50,872 nt of DNA from the NCBI GenBank assembly GCA_964645285.1, contig CAZYDR010000010.1, positions 1 to 50,872 on the forward strand, in the 5' to 3' direction. Shown here piece by piece: positions 25,780-33,273 of this stretch. The notes beneath the pieces are model-generated. The model made no database searches. It saw only the letters and a list, made by a program, of their open reading frames with translations, and was not told where the DNA came from. Source of the DNA: JAYZAP01 sp964645285 (GTDB taxonomy: Bacteria > Pseudomonadota > Alphaproteobacteria > JAAXGF01). The translations under genes were made by a program, and so were the position numbers. Position 1 is the stretch's first letter. Each line of letters opens with the position of its first letter.

Positions 25780-25814
25780 TTACGAACGATCGTTCGCTTT
25801 ACAGAGGTGACCTT

Positions 25815-26957
25815 CTAGAAGCCCGCCTTGACCTCTTCGAACATGGTCTGGAGCTCGGCTTCGTTGCCGATCGCCGCCTGGAAGATACCCGAGGAGATGA
25901 GCGCATCCGGATCATTGGACAGGCCGCGCGCCGAGAGCTCTTCAGGCGTAACCTTCTCGAAGGCCCGGGCGTTGGCATGGCCGTAGCCCCAATTGGTGAT
26001 CTCCCAGTACCCGGACTCTTTGCTGAGGTAAGTATCGAGAACCGCATAGGAGCGGTCGAGCTTGGCCGGATCGGCCCAGCTCATCAGGCTAAGGCCGCAA
26101 GTCCAGGTCATGGCGCCTTCCTTGGGCACCATGAAGCGAACCGGCAGGCCCTGGTTGGTAAGCTCAAGCGCCGAGCTGTTCCACGTGCAGGCCGCAATCA
26201 GTTCGCCCGAAGCGAGCGACTGCTCCACATCGGTCATGGTGTTAGAGTAGTAGCGCAGCAGCGGGATCTGCTCCTGGAGCAGGGTCTTGGTGTGCGCCAC
26301 TTCATCCGGGGTCATGTTGAAGGGATCCTTGGCGCCGCCGTAGATCGCCGCCACCATGACGCCGTCAATCAGGCTGTCGATCATCGACAACCGGCCGGCG
26401 TAGCGCTTGTCCCACAGCAGGCCCCAGGACTCTTCCTCACCCTGCAAGTCGACCAGATCGGTGCGGTAGGTGATCGAGGTCTGGCCCCAATCCTCACAGA
26501 CCCACAGGCGCTTGCCGCCATGGATGGTGTCGGGAACGTTGGTCAGGCTGGGAATCTGCTCACCCCAGTTGGTCAGACGGTCGGAGTCGATTTCGGCCAG
26601 CATGCCGGCGTCGTTCCAGTGGTTGATCTTATACGAGCACGGCGACGTGACGTCGGGCTGGAAGCCGGCGCGCATCTTGGCGAAGGCTTCTTCCTCATCG
26701 CCCCAGAACGAGAAATTGGGCTTCTCGCCGTCATAGGCGGCCATGTATTGACCCATGAAGCCGTCATCTTCGTAACCCGACCAGGTAAACACCATCGGGT
26801 GGTCGTCAGCGGCGGCGCCGGCCAGCTTGGGCCCGAACACCATGCCGATCGAAGTCAGGCCGACCGTGCCCAACATCTGATTAGTTTGACGCCGGGTCAG
26901 ACGCTTATCTCCAATGGCTTGTACAAGCCGTTCCGTACTTACATCATTCCAGTCCAT
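25815..26957 (-). CDS. Polyamine-type ABC transporter solute-binding protein 2 (paralogue of SBP1)
   Basis: Periplasmic binding protein of 380 aa, starting MDWNDVSTERL with GGGAGGA upstream. The Tat-like signal reads LTRRQTNQMLGTVGLTSIGM. The mature protein is nearly colinear with SBP1 (same PMVFTW opening, same SSGIFQAAIGNE end). Differences concentrate in the signal and in surface segments; a two-residue insertion (LQGEEESW against IEEESW) is visible. Duplicated binding proteins sharing one permease usually widen the ligand range. The last about 90 bp of the gene and its 3' flank are almost identical to SBP1, suggesting gene conversion or selection on that end. Confidence 0.93.
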   Translation of the reverse strand: MDWNDVSTERLVQAIGDKRLTRRQTNQMLGTVGLTSIGMVFGPKLAGAAADDHPMVFTWSGYEDDGFMGQYMAAYDGEKPNFSFWGDEEEAFAKMRAGFQPDVTSPCSYKINHWNDAGMLAEIDSDRLTNWGEQIPSLTNVPDTIHGGKRLWVCEDWGQTSITYRTDLVDLQGEEESWGLLWDKRYAGRLSMIDSLIDGVMVAAIYGGAKDPFNMTPDEVAHTKTLLQEQIPLLRYYSNTMTDVEQSLASGELIAACTWNSSALELTNQGLPVRFMVPKEGAMTWTCGLSLMSWADPAKLDRSYAVLDTYLSKESGYWEITNWGYGHANARAFEKVTPEELSARGLSNDPDALISSGIFQAAIGNEAELQTMFEEVKAGF

Positions 26958-27188
26958 TTGGTATTCCTCCCAAGGTTTGAATCCGTCCCCGCCGTTTCCA
27001 GCAGACCAGGCGCACTGCCAAGCCATGCCGACATCGGGCACGCGAAAACACCGATCACCCGATAACGAACACCGGGTTTTCCGCAAACACGCATTTGGCG
27101 GGATTGCTTGGCCTGAAGGCTACCTAGCGGCAGCGCGCGCGTCAACGGCCATGGCGTTTGACGATTTGGTGAGAATCCCCGCGCGGCC

Positions 27189-27223
27189 AAAAAAAAACGC
27201 CCCGGGGACCGGTCCCCGGGGCG
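27189..27223 (-). terminator. Strong rho-independent terminator after SBP3
   Basis: A perfect 26-bp palindrome (13-bp arms, CGCCCCGGGGACC and its complement) followed on the minus strand by nine Ts. It lies 20 bp after the SBP3 stop, so SBP3 ends a transcript of its own. Confidence 0.92.
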
Positions 27224-27243
27224 CCAAAGCCATGATCACGACC

Positions 27244-28398
27244 TTAGAAGCCGGCGATAAGCTCCTCGTAACGCTGCACGATTTCGCTGAAGCGAGCCTG
27301 GTAGGTCGAGAACACGCCGTCGGCGAGGTAGGCTTCGACGTCGGCGGTCAACCCGATGGTATTCAGGAACTCCTCGGTCACGCCATCCATTTGGTAGACC
27401 AGAGAGTTGGACACGCCATAGCCCCATTCGGTCAGCTCGAAGTACATCGATTCCTTGGCCAGATAGGCGTCGACCAGCTCGTGGGCCTTCTCCCAGTTGC
27501 CGGCCTCCTTGGCCGCTGGGTGGATGGTCAGGCCACAGACCCAGGTCAGCGCCCCTTCCTTGGGCTTCATCCAGACGTACTTGCCGTGCTCGCCGGACTC
27601 CTCCATCTCGGCGGAGGCGGTCATCATCATGCCATTCCAGGCGGCGCTGGCGATGACCTCGCCCGAGAACAGGGCCTGGGTCATCGAGGTGGTATCGCTC
27701 ACCAACAGGCGAATATTGGGAATGGTCTGGCGAACCACTTCGGAGACCTGGTCGATCTCGGCGTCGTTCATGTCGGTAAAGTCGATGCCGGCATAGATGG
27801 CCATGAGGTTGAAGTGGTCCTCGACGGCATCGAACATGGCCAGCCTGCCCTTGTACTTCTCGTCGAGGAAGATGCCCCAGGTGTGGTTCTCCTCGTCAGC
27901 GTATTCGGGCGCCAGGTGGGTGTTGACGATGATCGAGGTCTGGCCGAAGTCGATCGGTGCGAACAACGGGGTGCCGTCGGGCAGGTTCGCCGTGGGCAGT
28001 TTCGTCAGCGCCGGCACCAGTTCGTCCCAATGGCTCAGCATGCTGGTATCGAGTGGTGCGATGACACCGGCGTCATGCCAGATCTTGATCTTGGAGATGC
28101 AGGGGAAAACCACGTCGGCGTGGAACCCGGCCTTCATCTTGGCAAGCGCCTCGGACTGGTCCGAGAACAGGGCGTAGGACGGCGGCGAGCCGTATTTCTC
28201 GGTGTAATCCAAGCCGAAGGCCTCGTCGTCGTAGCCGCCCCAGGTGAACAGGGTGACATCCGTGCCGTCGGCCAGGGCGGGCCGGGCCATGGCCGGAATG
28301 GTCATGGCGGTGACGCCGACACTGGCGAGGATCTTGTGCACCTGGCGCCGGCTCAGCTTGCCTTCGAGTAGTTTGTCTTTGAATTCAGTAACTTCCAT
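27244..28398 (-). CDS. Polyamine-type ABC transporter solute-binding protein 3
   Basis: Third consecutive binding protein, 384 aa and clearly diverged from SBP1/SBP2. It starts MEVTEFKDKLLEG with a Tat-like signal (LSRRQVHKILASVGVTAM, cleavage near PALADG), then TLFTWGGYDDEAFGLDY. It keeps family positions such as FGQTSIIVNT and ASAAWNGMMM. GGGAAGAAAG precedes the ATG. The strong terminator downstream and about 230 bp of upstream spacing for SBP2 indicate separate expression. No permease genes other than those at 22450-24212 are nearby, so it probably shares them. Confidence 0.92.
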   Translation of the reverse strand: MEVTEFKDKLLEGKLSRRQVHKILASVGVTAMTIPAMARPALADGTDVTLFTWGGYDDEAFGLDYTEKYGSPPSYALFSDQSEALAKMKAGFHADVVFPCISKIKIWHDAGVIAPLDTSMLSHWDELVPALTKLPTANLPDGTPLFAPIDFGQTSIIVNTHLAPEYADEENHTWGIFLDEKYKGRLAMFDAVEDHFNLMAIYAGIDFTDMNDAEIDQVSEVVRQTIPNIRLLVSDTTSMTQALFSGEVIASAAWNGMMMTASAEMEESGEHGKYVWMKPKEGALTWVCGLTIHPAAKEAGNWEKAHELVDAYLAKESMYFELTEWGYGVSNSLVYQMDGVTEEFLNTIGLTADVEAYLADGVFSTYQARFSEIVQRYEELIAGF

Positions 28399-28631
28399 AG
28401 AAACTTTCTTCCCTAATTATGAGCCGGTACCTATCGACAGGAACCGATATATTTGTAGGCCGTACGCCGCCAACGACATGTTTTGACGACGCTTATTGGA
28501 AAGGCTAGGCCAGAATTACCCCTTCGTCAACATAACGATATAGGTTACCGGAGGTCGATCCACACAGCTCCGTGCCACTTGCCGGGCGGCGACGGGACAC
28601 ATAGGTTTTACGGTGAGAGGGAGGCACGCAG

Positions 28632-29288
28632 ATGGGTCACCGGTCGGTAGCCCTGCTTGGCTGCTTGATGCTTATGACGGGCCACCGCGCCGGCGTCCGT
28701 GTGCCTTAAGGTCGATGGCGCCTACGCGGCCAACGGCATATACAGTGAGCATGGTCTGGTGCGCGGCTGGTTCCCGATCCATCGGGTATTTCTGCCGCTC
28801 ACGCCTCTGGTTCGGTGTTACCTTGACCATGCCGGCGCCCGTCTGGTACACGGTAACGACGCCGGGGGGTGCTTCATGTGGAAATCCTCGGCACTGCCCA
28901 AGGCATACTCTACGACTTCATTGAAGACTGGCAACGGGTGCGCCATCTCCGTTTCATTGGCGCTCGCGTCCAAGGTCGCGTGATTCTGGCCACGGCACAG
29001 CGTGGTGCCTGCCAGGCGTGCTTCGCCGTCGCGATTAAGGCCCGCGGCGGTATTCCGGTCATCGTCAATCGCGAACTGCCCAACCTGGCTCGCTTCGGCA
29101 AGGCGCTGGCGGAGCCAGGTTCGTTCGTCGCCGCCCTGGCCGCGGTCATGGGCGCGGTCTACGGCCGCGCGGCATTGCTATCCGCCGCTGCCGATAATGA
29201 CCCGAACATCGCCAAACACGCGGTTGCCGCCTCGGGGCCCAATCCGGTGGCGGTGGCGTGCAACGGGAACTGGCACAGTCAACCATGA
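28632..29288 (+). pseudogene. Disrupted gene of unknown function, lipoprotein-like N-terminus
   Basis: A good ribosome-binding site (GAGGGAGG) precedes ATG 28632, which reads MGHRSVALLGCLMLM, a signal with a possible lipobox. This frame closes at TAA 28707. Coding-like sequence continues in the next frame (LKVDGAYAANGIYSEHG onward) to a run of six Gs (28864-28869), then returns to the first frame (VEILGTAQGILYDFIEDW to 29288). One extra base near 28700 and one missing G at 28864 explain both breaks; the repaired product is about 217 aa. Third positions are GC-rich as in neighbouring genes. I do not recognise the family. The amidase gene starts 18 bp later. Confidence 0.45.
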
Positions 29289-29305
29289 TCCCGTAAGATC
29301 GAGCC

Positions 29306-30712
29306 ATGACCAACCTTGATCTCGCCTACACACCGGCCACCGAGCTTGCGCGGCGTATTCGTGCGCGTGAGCTTTCGCCCGTCGAGGTGGTGGAGAACAG
29401 CCTCGCCCGCATCGACGAGGTCAATCCCGCCCTCAATTGCTTCTGCTTCACCTATCCCGATGAAGCCCTGGACAATGCTCGGGCCGCCGAGCAGGCGATC
29501 ATGGACGGCAACCCGCTGGGCCCATTGCACGGTGTTCCGGTCGCGATCAAGGACCTGACGCCGACCAAGGGCAAGCGCACCACCCTGGGCTCTCGCAGCT
29601 TTGAACACAACGTGCCAGATCACGACGCGGTCATCGTCGAGAAACTGCTTGGCGCAGGTGCCATCATGGTCGGCAAGACCATGACCCCGGAATTCGCCTA
29701 TTCGAGCTATACGGAAAGCCCGCTGTGGGGCATCACCCGCAATCCGTGGAACACCGAGCGTTCCCCTGGCGGCTCGTCTGGCGGCTCGGGCGCGGCGGTA
29801 GCCTCGGGCTGCGTGCCCTTCGCCGAGGGTTCCGACATGGGCGGTTCGGTACGCATCCCGGCGGCGCTCTGCGGCATTACCGGGCTCAAGCCCAGCTTCG
29901 GCCGCATTCCCTTCGAAATCCTGCCCAGCCAGTTCGACCAGATTTCGCATTTTGGACCACTGGCGCGGACGGTGGGCGACGCGGCACTGTTCCTCGCGGT
30001 GGTGCAGGGCCCGGACGAGCGCGACATTCAGTCCCAGAAACCGGCCCTCGACATCGCCATTCCGCCGCCCACCGACCTCTCCGGCATGTCCTTGGCCCTA
30101 TGCCCCAGCCTTGGCTATTACGCGCTTCACCCGGACGTGGAGGCCAATTGCCGGGCCGCCGCCGAAGCCCTGACCGCCGCCGGCGCCACGGTGACCGAAG
30201 TCGATCTGCCGTGGAACCCACGGATAAACGAAGCCTGGTACGCCCACTGGGGGGTTTATCTGGCGGCCTTCTTCGGCCACCTACTCGACGACTGGCGTGA
30301 CACCATGGACCCCAACGTGGTCGTCCTGATGGACGCCGGGAAGGCCATGGGCGCGGTCGAGTTCAAGCAACTCGAGTTCATTCGCACGGAGCAGTGGAAA
30401 GGCCTGGCCCCGATCCTCAAGCAGCACCACGCCCTGCTCTGCCCGACCATGGCCCTGCCGGCCAATCCGGTGGGCACCGGCGACCAGGAATACGACAGCG
30501 ACGATGGCCTCTACCATGGCTATGACATGACCGAGGTCTTCAACTTCGTCAGCCAATGTCCGGCGTACTCGGTACCGTCGGGCTTCGCCGCCGACGGCCT
30601 GCCGACGGCGCTACAAATCGTCGGCCGCCGCTTCGACGACAACAGCGTGCTGCGCATCGGCGCCGCCCTGGAGCACCACCGCCCCTGGGCTCAATTGCGG
30701 CCGGATATATAG
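29306..30712 (+). CDS. Amidase (amidase signature family)
   Basis: Amidase signature enzyme of 468 aa that hydrolyses a carboxamide to acid and ammonia. The Ser-cisSer-Lys triad can be placed: Lys in VPVAIKDLTPTKG, the central Ser in SPGGSSGGSGAAVASG, and the nucleophile in GSDMGGSVRIPAALCG. The length fits the family (450-500 aa). GatA activity is unlikely because no gatB/gatC genes adjoin. Family members in catabolic clusters act on small amides or N-carbamoyl compounds; the substrate is open. It follows the disrupted gene by 18 bp and converges on the small membrane-protein gene. Confidence 0.92.
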   Translation: MTNLDLAYTPATELARRIRARELSPVEVVENSLARIDEVNPALNCFCFTYPDEALDNARAAEQAIMDGNPLGPLHGVPVAIKDLTPTKGKRTTLGSRSFEHNVPDHDAVIVEKLLGAGAIMVGKTMTPEFAYSSYTESPLWGITRNPWNTERSPGGSSGGSGAAVASGCVPFAEGSDMGGSVRIPAALCGITGLKPSFGRIPFEILPSQFDQISHFGPLARTVGDAALFLAVVQGPDERDIQSQKPALDIAIPPPTDLSGMSLALCPSLGYYALHPDVEANCRAAAEALTAAGATVTEVDLPWNPRINEAWYAHWGVYLAAFFGHLLDDWRDTMDPNVVVLMDAGKAMGAVEFKQLEFIRTEQWKGLAPILKQHHALLCPTMALPANPVGTGDQEYDSDDGLYHGYDMTEVFNFVSQCPAYSVPSGFAADGLPTALQIVGRRFDDNSVLRIGAALEHHRPWAQLRPDI

Positions 30713-30726
30713 GTGTTGTTGTCGCC

Positions 30727-31065
30727 CTAACCGACCATCACGCCGATTAGCAGGAAGGCGAGAAGAGCCAGCATAATCAGCAGCACCACGGTGCCGATGA
30801 TACGGCCGATGATGCTGGGCTTGGGCGCGTCGTCGAGATCGATGCGCGTTCTGCCGCGTTTGTCGCGGCCCGCGACGAAGACGAAATACCAGCGCAACAG
30901 CGGCAGGGTGCCGCGCAGATCAACCGGGTGGCCGCCCCAGCGCTCGCCGCCGAAAGCGGTTTTAATGGCGACCAGTTGTTCCGCCGAGAAGCTGGCCGCC
31001 ACGTCACGGGGAATGCGTGCGTTGAAAGCCCGTTCAAATCGGTCGTAAAATCCGTCCTCGGCCAT
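30727..31065 (-). CDS. Conserved hypothetical tail-anchored membrane protein
   Basis: Protein of 112 aa with a soluble N-terminal part and one C-terminal hydrophobic helix (IIGTVVLLIMLALLAFLLIGV), implying a tail anchor in the inner membrane. The soluble part contains SFSAEQLVAIKTAFGGERW and HPVDLRGTLPLLRWYFVFV, a pattern I associate with short alphaproteobacterial proteins of unknown function. The basic stretch GRDKRGRTR precedes the membrane helix. No operon partner; the gene lies alone between the amidase (convergent) and a 395-bp gene-free region. Confidence 0.75.
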   Translation of the reverse strand: MAEDGFYDRFERAFNARIPRDVAASFSAEQLVAIKTAFGGERWGGHPVDLRGTLPLLRWYFVFVAGRDKRGRTRIDLDDAPKPSIIGRIIGTVVLLIMLALLAFLLIGVMVG

Positions 31066-31232
31066 GGCGGCAGGTCTGTTGGCAATGTGATTCGCGCCAT
31101 ATTATCAATGCGCTAGCCAATTGTGACAATAACGACGCCCTATCAGGCGATTGCCCCCATATGGCCCCATTATGGCCCGATTACCACGGTCTCATAACAA
31201 TCAAAGACAGGGAGGACCAGAGGGAGACAACT

Positions 31233-31262
31233 GGCCCCGCTCCCATCGGCGGGGCCCTTTTT
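31233..31262 (+). terminator. Rho-independent terminator-like hairpin
   Basis: Stem GGCCCCGC/GCGGGGCC with an 8-nt loop, followed by CTTTTT. No annotated plus-strand gene ends nearby (the amidase ends 520 bp upstream), so it may end an unannotated short RNA. Confidence 0.65.
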
Positions 31263-31280
31263 CAGGTCTCCGACACCAAA

Positions 31281-31307
31281 GGGGGCGTCCGCATGGCGGA
31301 CGCCCCC
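31281..31307. terminator. Perfect 12-bp stem hairpin, possible Hsp20 terminator
   Basis: GGGGGCGTCCGC and its exact complement around a 3-nt loop (ATG). On the minus strand it is followed by TTTGG, so it could terminate the Hsp20 transcript, but the T-run is poor. Confidence 0.45.
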
Positions 31308-31348
31308 CATTAGTTGAGACGATGGTTTAAGGCGTCAGTGCCTTATAC

Positions 31349-31459
31349 CATCGGTTATTCTTCATGACCGCTGGTAAGCACGACCGCGCGTCGCCGACCG
31401 TTCGGCGGAAGCCTACGTGGCGAATGAACGCCCATCGGTCATTCTAAATGGCCGATGGT
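31349..31459 (+). repeat. Structured intergenic repeat, copy 2
   Basis: Contains the 31-nt core (31366-31396, 28/31 identical to 9750-9780), preceded by a near-palindromic hairpin (CCATCGGT/ACCGCTGG) and followed by GCCGA/TCGGC. A second version of the first hairpin (31433-31459, CCATCGG/CCGATGG) closes the element, so it is bounded by imperfect 27-28-nt direct repeats. Confidence 0.65.
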
Positions 31460-31460
31460 G

Positions 31461-31928
31461 CTAAGCTGCCTTCTTGTCCTCGATTACGGTCGGGCCGGCG
31501 CCGGCCTCGACGGCGACCTTGCGTGGTCGCTTGGCCTCGGGAACATCGCGGACCAGGCTGATTTCGAGGATGCCGTTGACCAGCCGGGCATCACGGACGG
31601 TGACGTGATCGGCCAGGCTGAAGCGGCGCTGGAAGGCTCGGTTGGCGATACCGCGGTAGAGGTAGTGGTTACCGTCGCCACTGGCGTCGGCATGCTTGCC
31701 TTCGACCACCAACAGGTTCTCCTGTTGGGTCACGTCGATATCGGCCTCACCGAAGCCGGCCACCGCCATGGTGATGCGGTAGGCGTCTTCGCCGGTTTTC
31801 TCGATATTGTAGGGCGGGTAGGCCGCCTGGGCACCGGCGTCGCCGCGCAGTGCGGTGTCGAACAGGTCGGACCAGCGGTCGAACCCGATCGAGGAGCGGA
31901 ACAGGGGTGAAAGGTCATAGTTACGCAT
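31461..31928 (-). CDS. Small heat-shock protein, Hsp20/IbpA family
   Basis: ATP-independent holdase chaperone of 155 aa. The alpha-crystallin domain spans about residues 40-135 (YRITMAVAGFGEADIDV, then RAFQRRFSLADHVTV and NGILEISLVRDVPE), matching the IbpA class. MRNYDLSPLFRSSIGFDRW is the usual N-terminus. The start has an excellent AAGGAGG eight bases upstream, but that site is sequestered in a hairpin of ROSE type, and a heat-shock-sigma-like promoter lies about 100 bp further up. Expression is therefore probably controlled by temperature both in transcription and translation. Confidence 0.96.
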   Translation of the reverse strand: MRNYDLSPLFRSSIGFDRWSDLFDTALRGDAGAQAAYPPYNIEKTGEDAYRITMAVAGFGEADIDVTQQENLLVVEGKHADASGDGNHYLYRGIANRAFQRRFSLADHVTVRDARLVNGILEISLVRDVPEAKRPRKVAVEAGAGPTVIEDKKAA

Positions 31929-31955
31929 ATCAATATCCTCCTTAAGAAGCGATAT
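31929..31955 (-). promoter_or_regulatory. ROSE-like RNA thermometer at the Hsp20 ribosome-binding site
   Basis: On the minus strand AUAUC pairs with GAUAU and CUUC with GGAG, leaving a bulged G and loop UUAA, and burying AAGGAGG. The left arm contains UCGCU, fitting the U(U/C)GCU motif of ROSE elements opposite the Shine-Dalgarno, including the bulged G. Start codon is at 31926-31928. Confidence 0.75.
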
Positions 31956-32032
31956 TTCGGTGTTGGATCAGCGGTTTCCCGCGCATCGGCAAAACCGCGA
32001 CTGACGCCGTTTGAGGCCGCCAGACAGTCAAG

Positions 32033-32060
32033 ACATAAGATCGATTCCGCCCGGTTCAAG
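32033..32060 (-). promoter_or_regulatory. RpoH (sigma-32)-like promoter of Hsp20
   Basis: Minus strand: CTTGAA (32060-32055), 15-bp spacer, then CTTATGT (32039-32033), close to the alphaproteobacterial heat-shock consensus. A start near 32025 would give a leader of about 97 nt, the size typical of ROSE leaders. Confidence 0.6.
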
Positions 32061-32089
32061 GGCGCCCTGTAGCAGTCAAACGTGATCCG

Positions 32090-32353
32090 TCAGTGCATTA
32101 CGAGCTGGTGCCCGACGAAGCGGTAATCGGTCGCGTCGAACAGCCGGGCATGGCCGATGCGCACCGAATGGAGCTTGCCATCCAGTGACTGTTCCCAGAA
32201 ATCGAGGAACCGGGTCAGTACGGGAAATTCAGGGTCAATATCGAAGGTCTGCCAGGAAAAACTTTGCAGCAGACTGGGGTGATCCGGCAGGTGAAAGAGA
32301 ATTTCGGCCGTGGTGAGCCGGTAACCCTGAATACGGAGTTCGAGTTCGGTCAT
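32090..32353 (-). CDS. usg: Usg-family protein
   Basis: Small conserved protein of 87 aa, the usual length of the alphaproteobacterial Usg family. The pattern TELELRIQGYRLTTAEILFH, then LPDHPSLLQSF and FLDFWEQSLDGKLHSVRIGH, is characteristic. The function is not established. The start at 32353 is chosen because GCGAGG lies six bases upstream; the frame runs to 32386. It is transcribed in the same direction as Hsp20, with the Hsp20 promoter located just inside the gap after its stop, so co-regulation is not implied. Confidence 0.85.
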   Translation of the reverse strand: MTELELRIQGYRLTTAEILFHLPDHPSLLQSFSWQTFDIDPEFPVLTRFLDFWEQSLDGKLHSVRIGHARLFDATDYRFVGHQLVMH

Positions 32354-32475
32354 AGCAAACCTCGCCTGTTGTGCGGGCGCCTCCACCTGTCTCGACTATG
32401 TTCCAGCCGACCCTAGCATTCAATAAATTAGTTAATTATTTATGAACGTTAGTACTCGGATTGGAAGAGCACTGC

Positions 32476-33168
32476 TTAATCGACAGCTTCGATCATATCT
32501 TCGAGGCGCTCCACATCGAGAATGCGCAGGGCCTTGGCGGCGCGTTCCAGAATGAACACTCGGGCCAGATTACTGAGGACCCGCGACACGGTCTCGCGGG
32601 TGGTGCTGGCCTGCGCGGCGATATCGCTATGGGTCGGGATCGGCGAGATCAACGCCGTGTTGTCCGCGTCTTCGTCGGCCGTGGACATGTGCAGAATTTC
32701 CGTATGGACCCGGTTGATGGCGCTCAGGGTAGTGAGGTCCATGATGCGCTCGTCACCGGTGCGAACCATGGCCGACAATCGTTGCAACACATCAATGGCG
32801 ATATAGGGATAGTCGAGCAGCATGCTCTGAAATGCGTCGGCGGAAATGCTTGCCAGGGTGGTATCTTCGACGGCCACGATGGTCGCCGAACGCGGCCGTC
32901 CGTCAATCGCCGAGAGCTCGCCGATATAGCCCCCCGCCGGCACCTGGGCGAAGGAGATCTCGCGCCCGGACGGCGAGTAATTGACCACCTGAACCTTGCC
33001 CGCGACGATGAAGTAGACTTCGGTGCCGCCGCTCTCCAGGTCAAAGATCAACTCCTTGGCCGCGTAACGGCGAAAGCGAACCCGCTTCTCCAGCGAAGCA
33101 AGGCTGTCGGCTGTCAGCTCCGACAGCAACTCCACACCAGCCAAACTATTATGAGCGTTCTGCACCAT
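32476..33168 (-). CDS. Crp/Fnr-family transcriptional regulator
   Basis: Cyclic-nucleotide-type regulator of 230 aa. The N-terminal cNMP-binding beta-barrel (about residues 15-130) has a phosphate-binding cassette GELSAIDGRPRSATI close to the consensus, so it may bind cAMP or cGMP. The long C-helix (VLQRLSAMVRTGDERIMDL) mediates dimerisation. The C-terminal HTH (about 165-215) reads THSDIAAQASTTRETVSRVL, with the Arg-Glu pair typical of Crp recognition helices. No Fnr-type Cys cluster is present. It may control neighbours, but no operator was identified. Downstream Usg is 122 bp away. Confidence 0.92.
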   Translation of the reverse strand: MVQNAHNSLAGVELLSELTADSLASLEKRVRFRRYAAKELIFDLESGGTEVYFIVAGKVQVVNYSPSGREISFAQVPAGGYIGELSAIDGRPRSATIVAVEDTTLASISADAFQSMLLDYPYIAIDVLQRLSAMVRTGDERIMDLTTLSAINRVHTEILHMSTADEDADNTALISPIPTHSDIAAQASTTRETVSRVLSNLARVFILERAAKALRILDVERLEDMIEAVD

Positions 33169-33273
33169 TTCCCTGCATTCCCGGTTGCAATGAAAAACCT
33201 TAACGCAAGTTCCAGACCTTGACCACGACGAAGCAACTTGCTCCCACCGCGCCGCTGGGTAGACTGCGCGCTC

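Larger units (their letters stand above)
25653..25821. repeat. Duplicated intergenic module, copy B (between SBP2 and SBP1)
   Basis: Second copy of the module at 24297-24465, about 96% identical, offset 1356 bp. It contains the same palindrome (25783-25796), terminator and promoter-like pair. It is more conserved than the middle of the coding regions it separates. Confidence 0.9.
31066..31460. other. Gene-free region with hairpins and a repeat
   Basis: About 395 bp without a convincing gene between the hypothetical protein and Hsp20. It holds a terminator-like hairpin (31233-31262), a second long palindrome (31281-31307) and copy 2 of the structured repeat (31349-31459). The first about 165 bp contain nothing I recognise; a small RNA ending at 31262 is possible. 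Confidence 0.6.

Noticed and set aside
25653..27065. Open frame of 470 codons antisense to SBP2
   Set aside because: It is the mirror of a well supported binding-protein gene, and a similar antisense frame occurs in SBP1 because the two are duplicates.
31160..31316. Possible small ORF of about 51 codons on the plus strand
   Set aside because: It would run through the terminator hairpin and a second palindrome, and has no ribosome-binding site.
31363..31443. A 25-26-codon peptide frame in the structured repeat, similar in both copies (TAGKRERASP and TAGKHDRASP)
   Set aside because: Copy 1 lacks an ATG and a ribosome-binding site, and conservation also covers the preceding hairpin, so a structural element explains it better.
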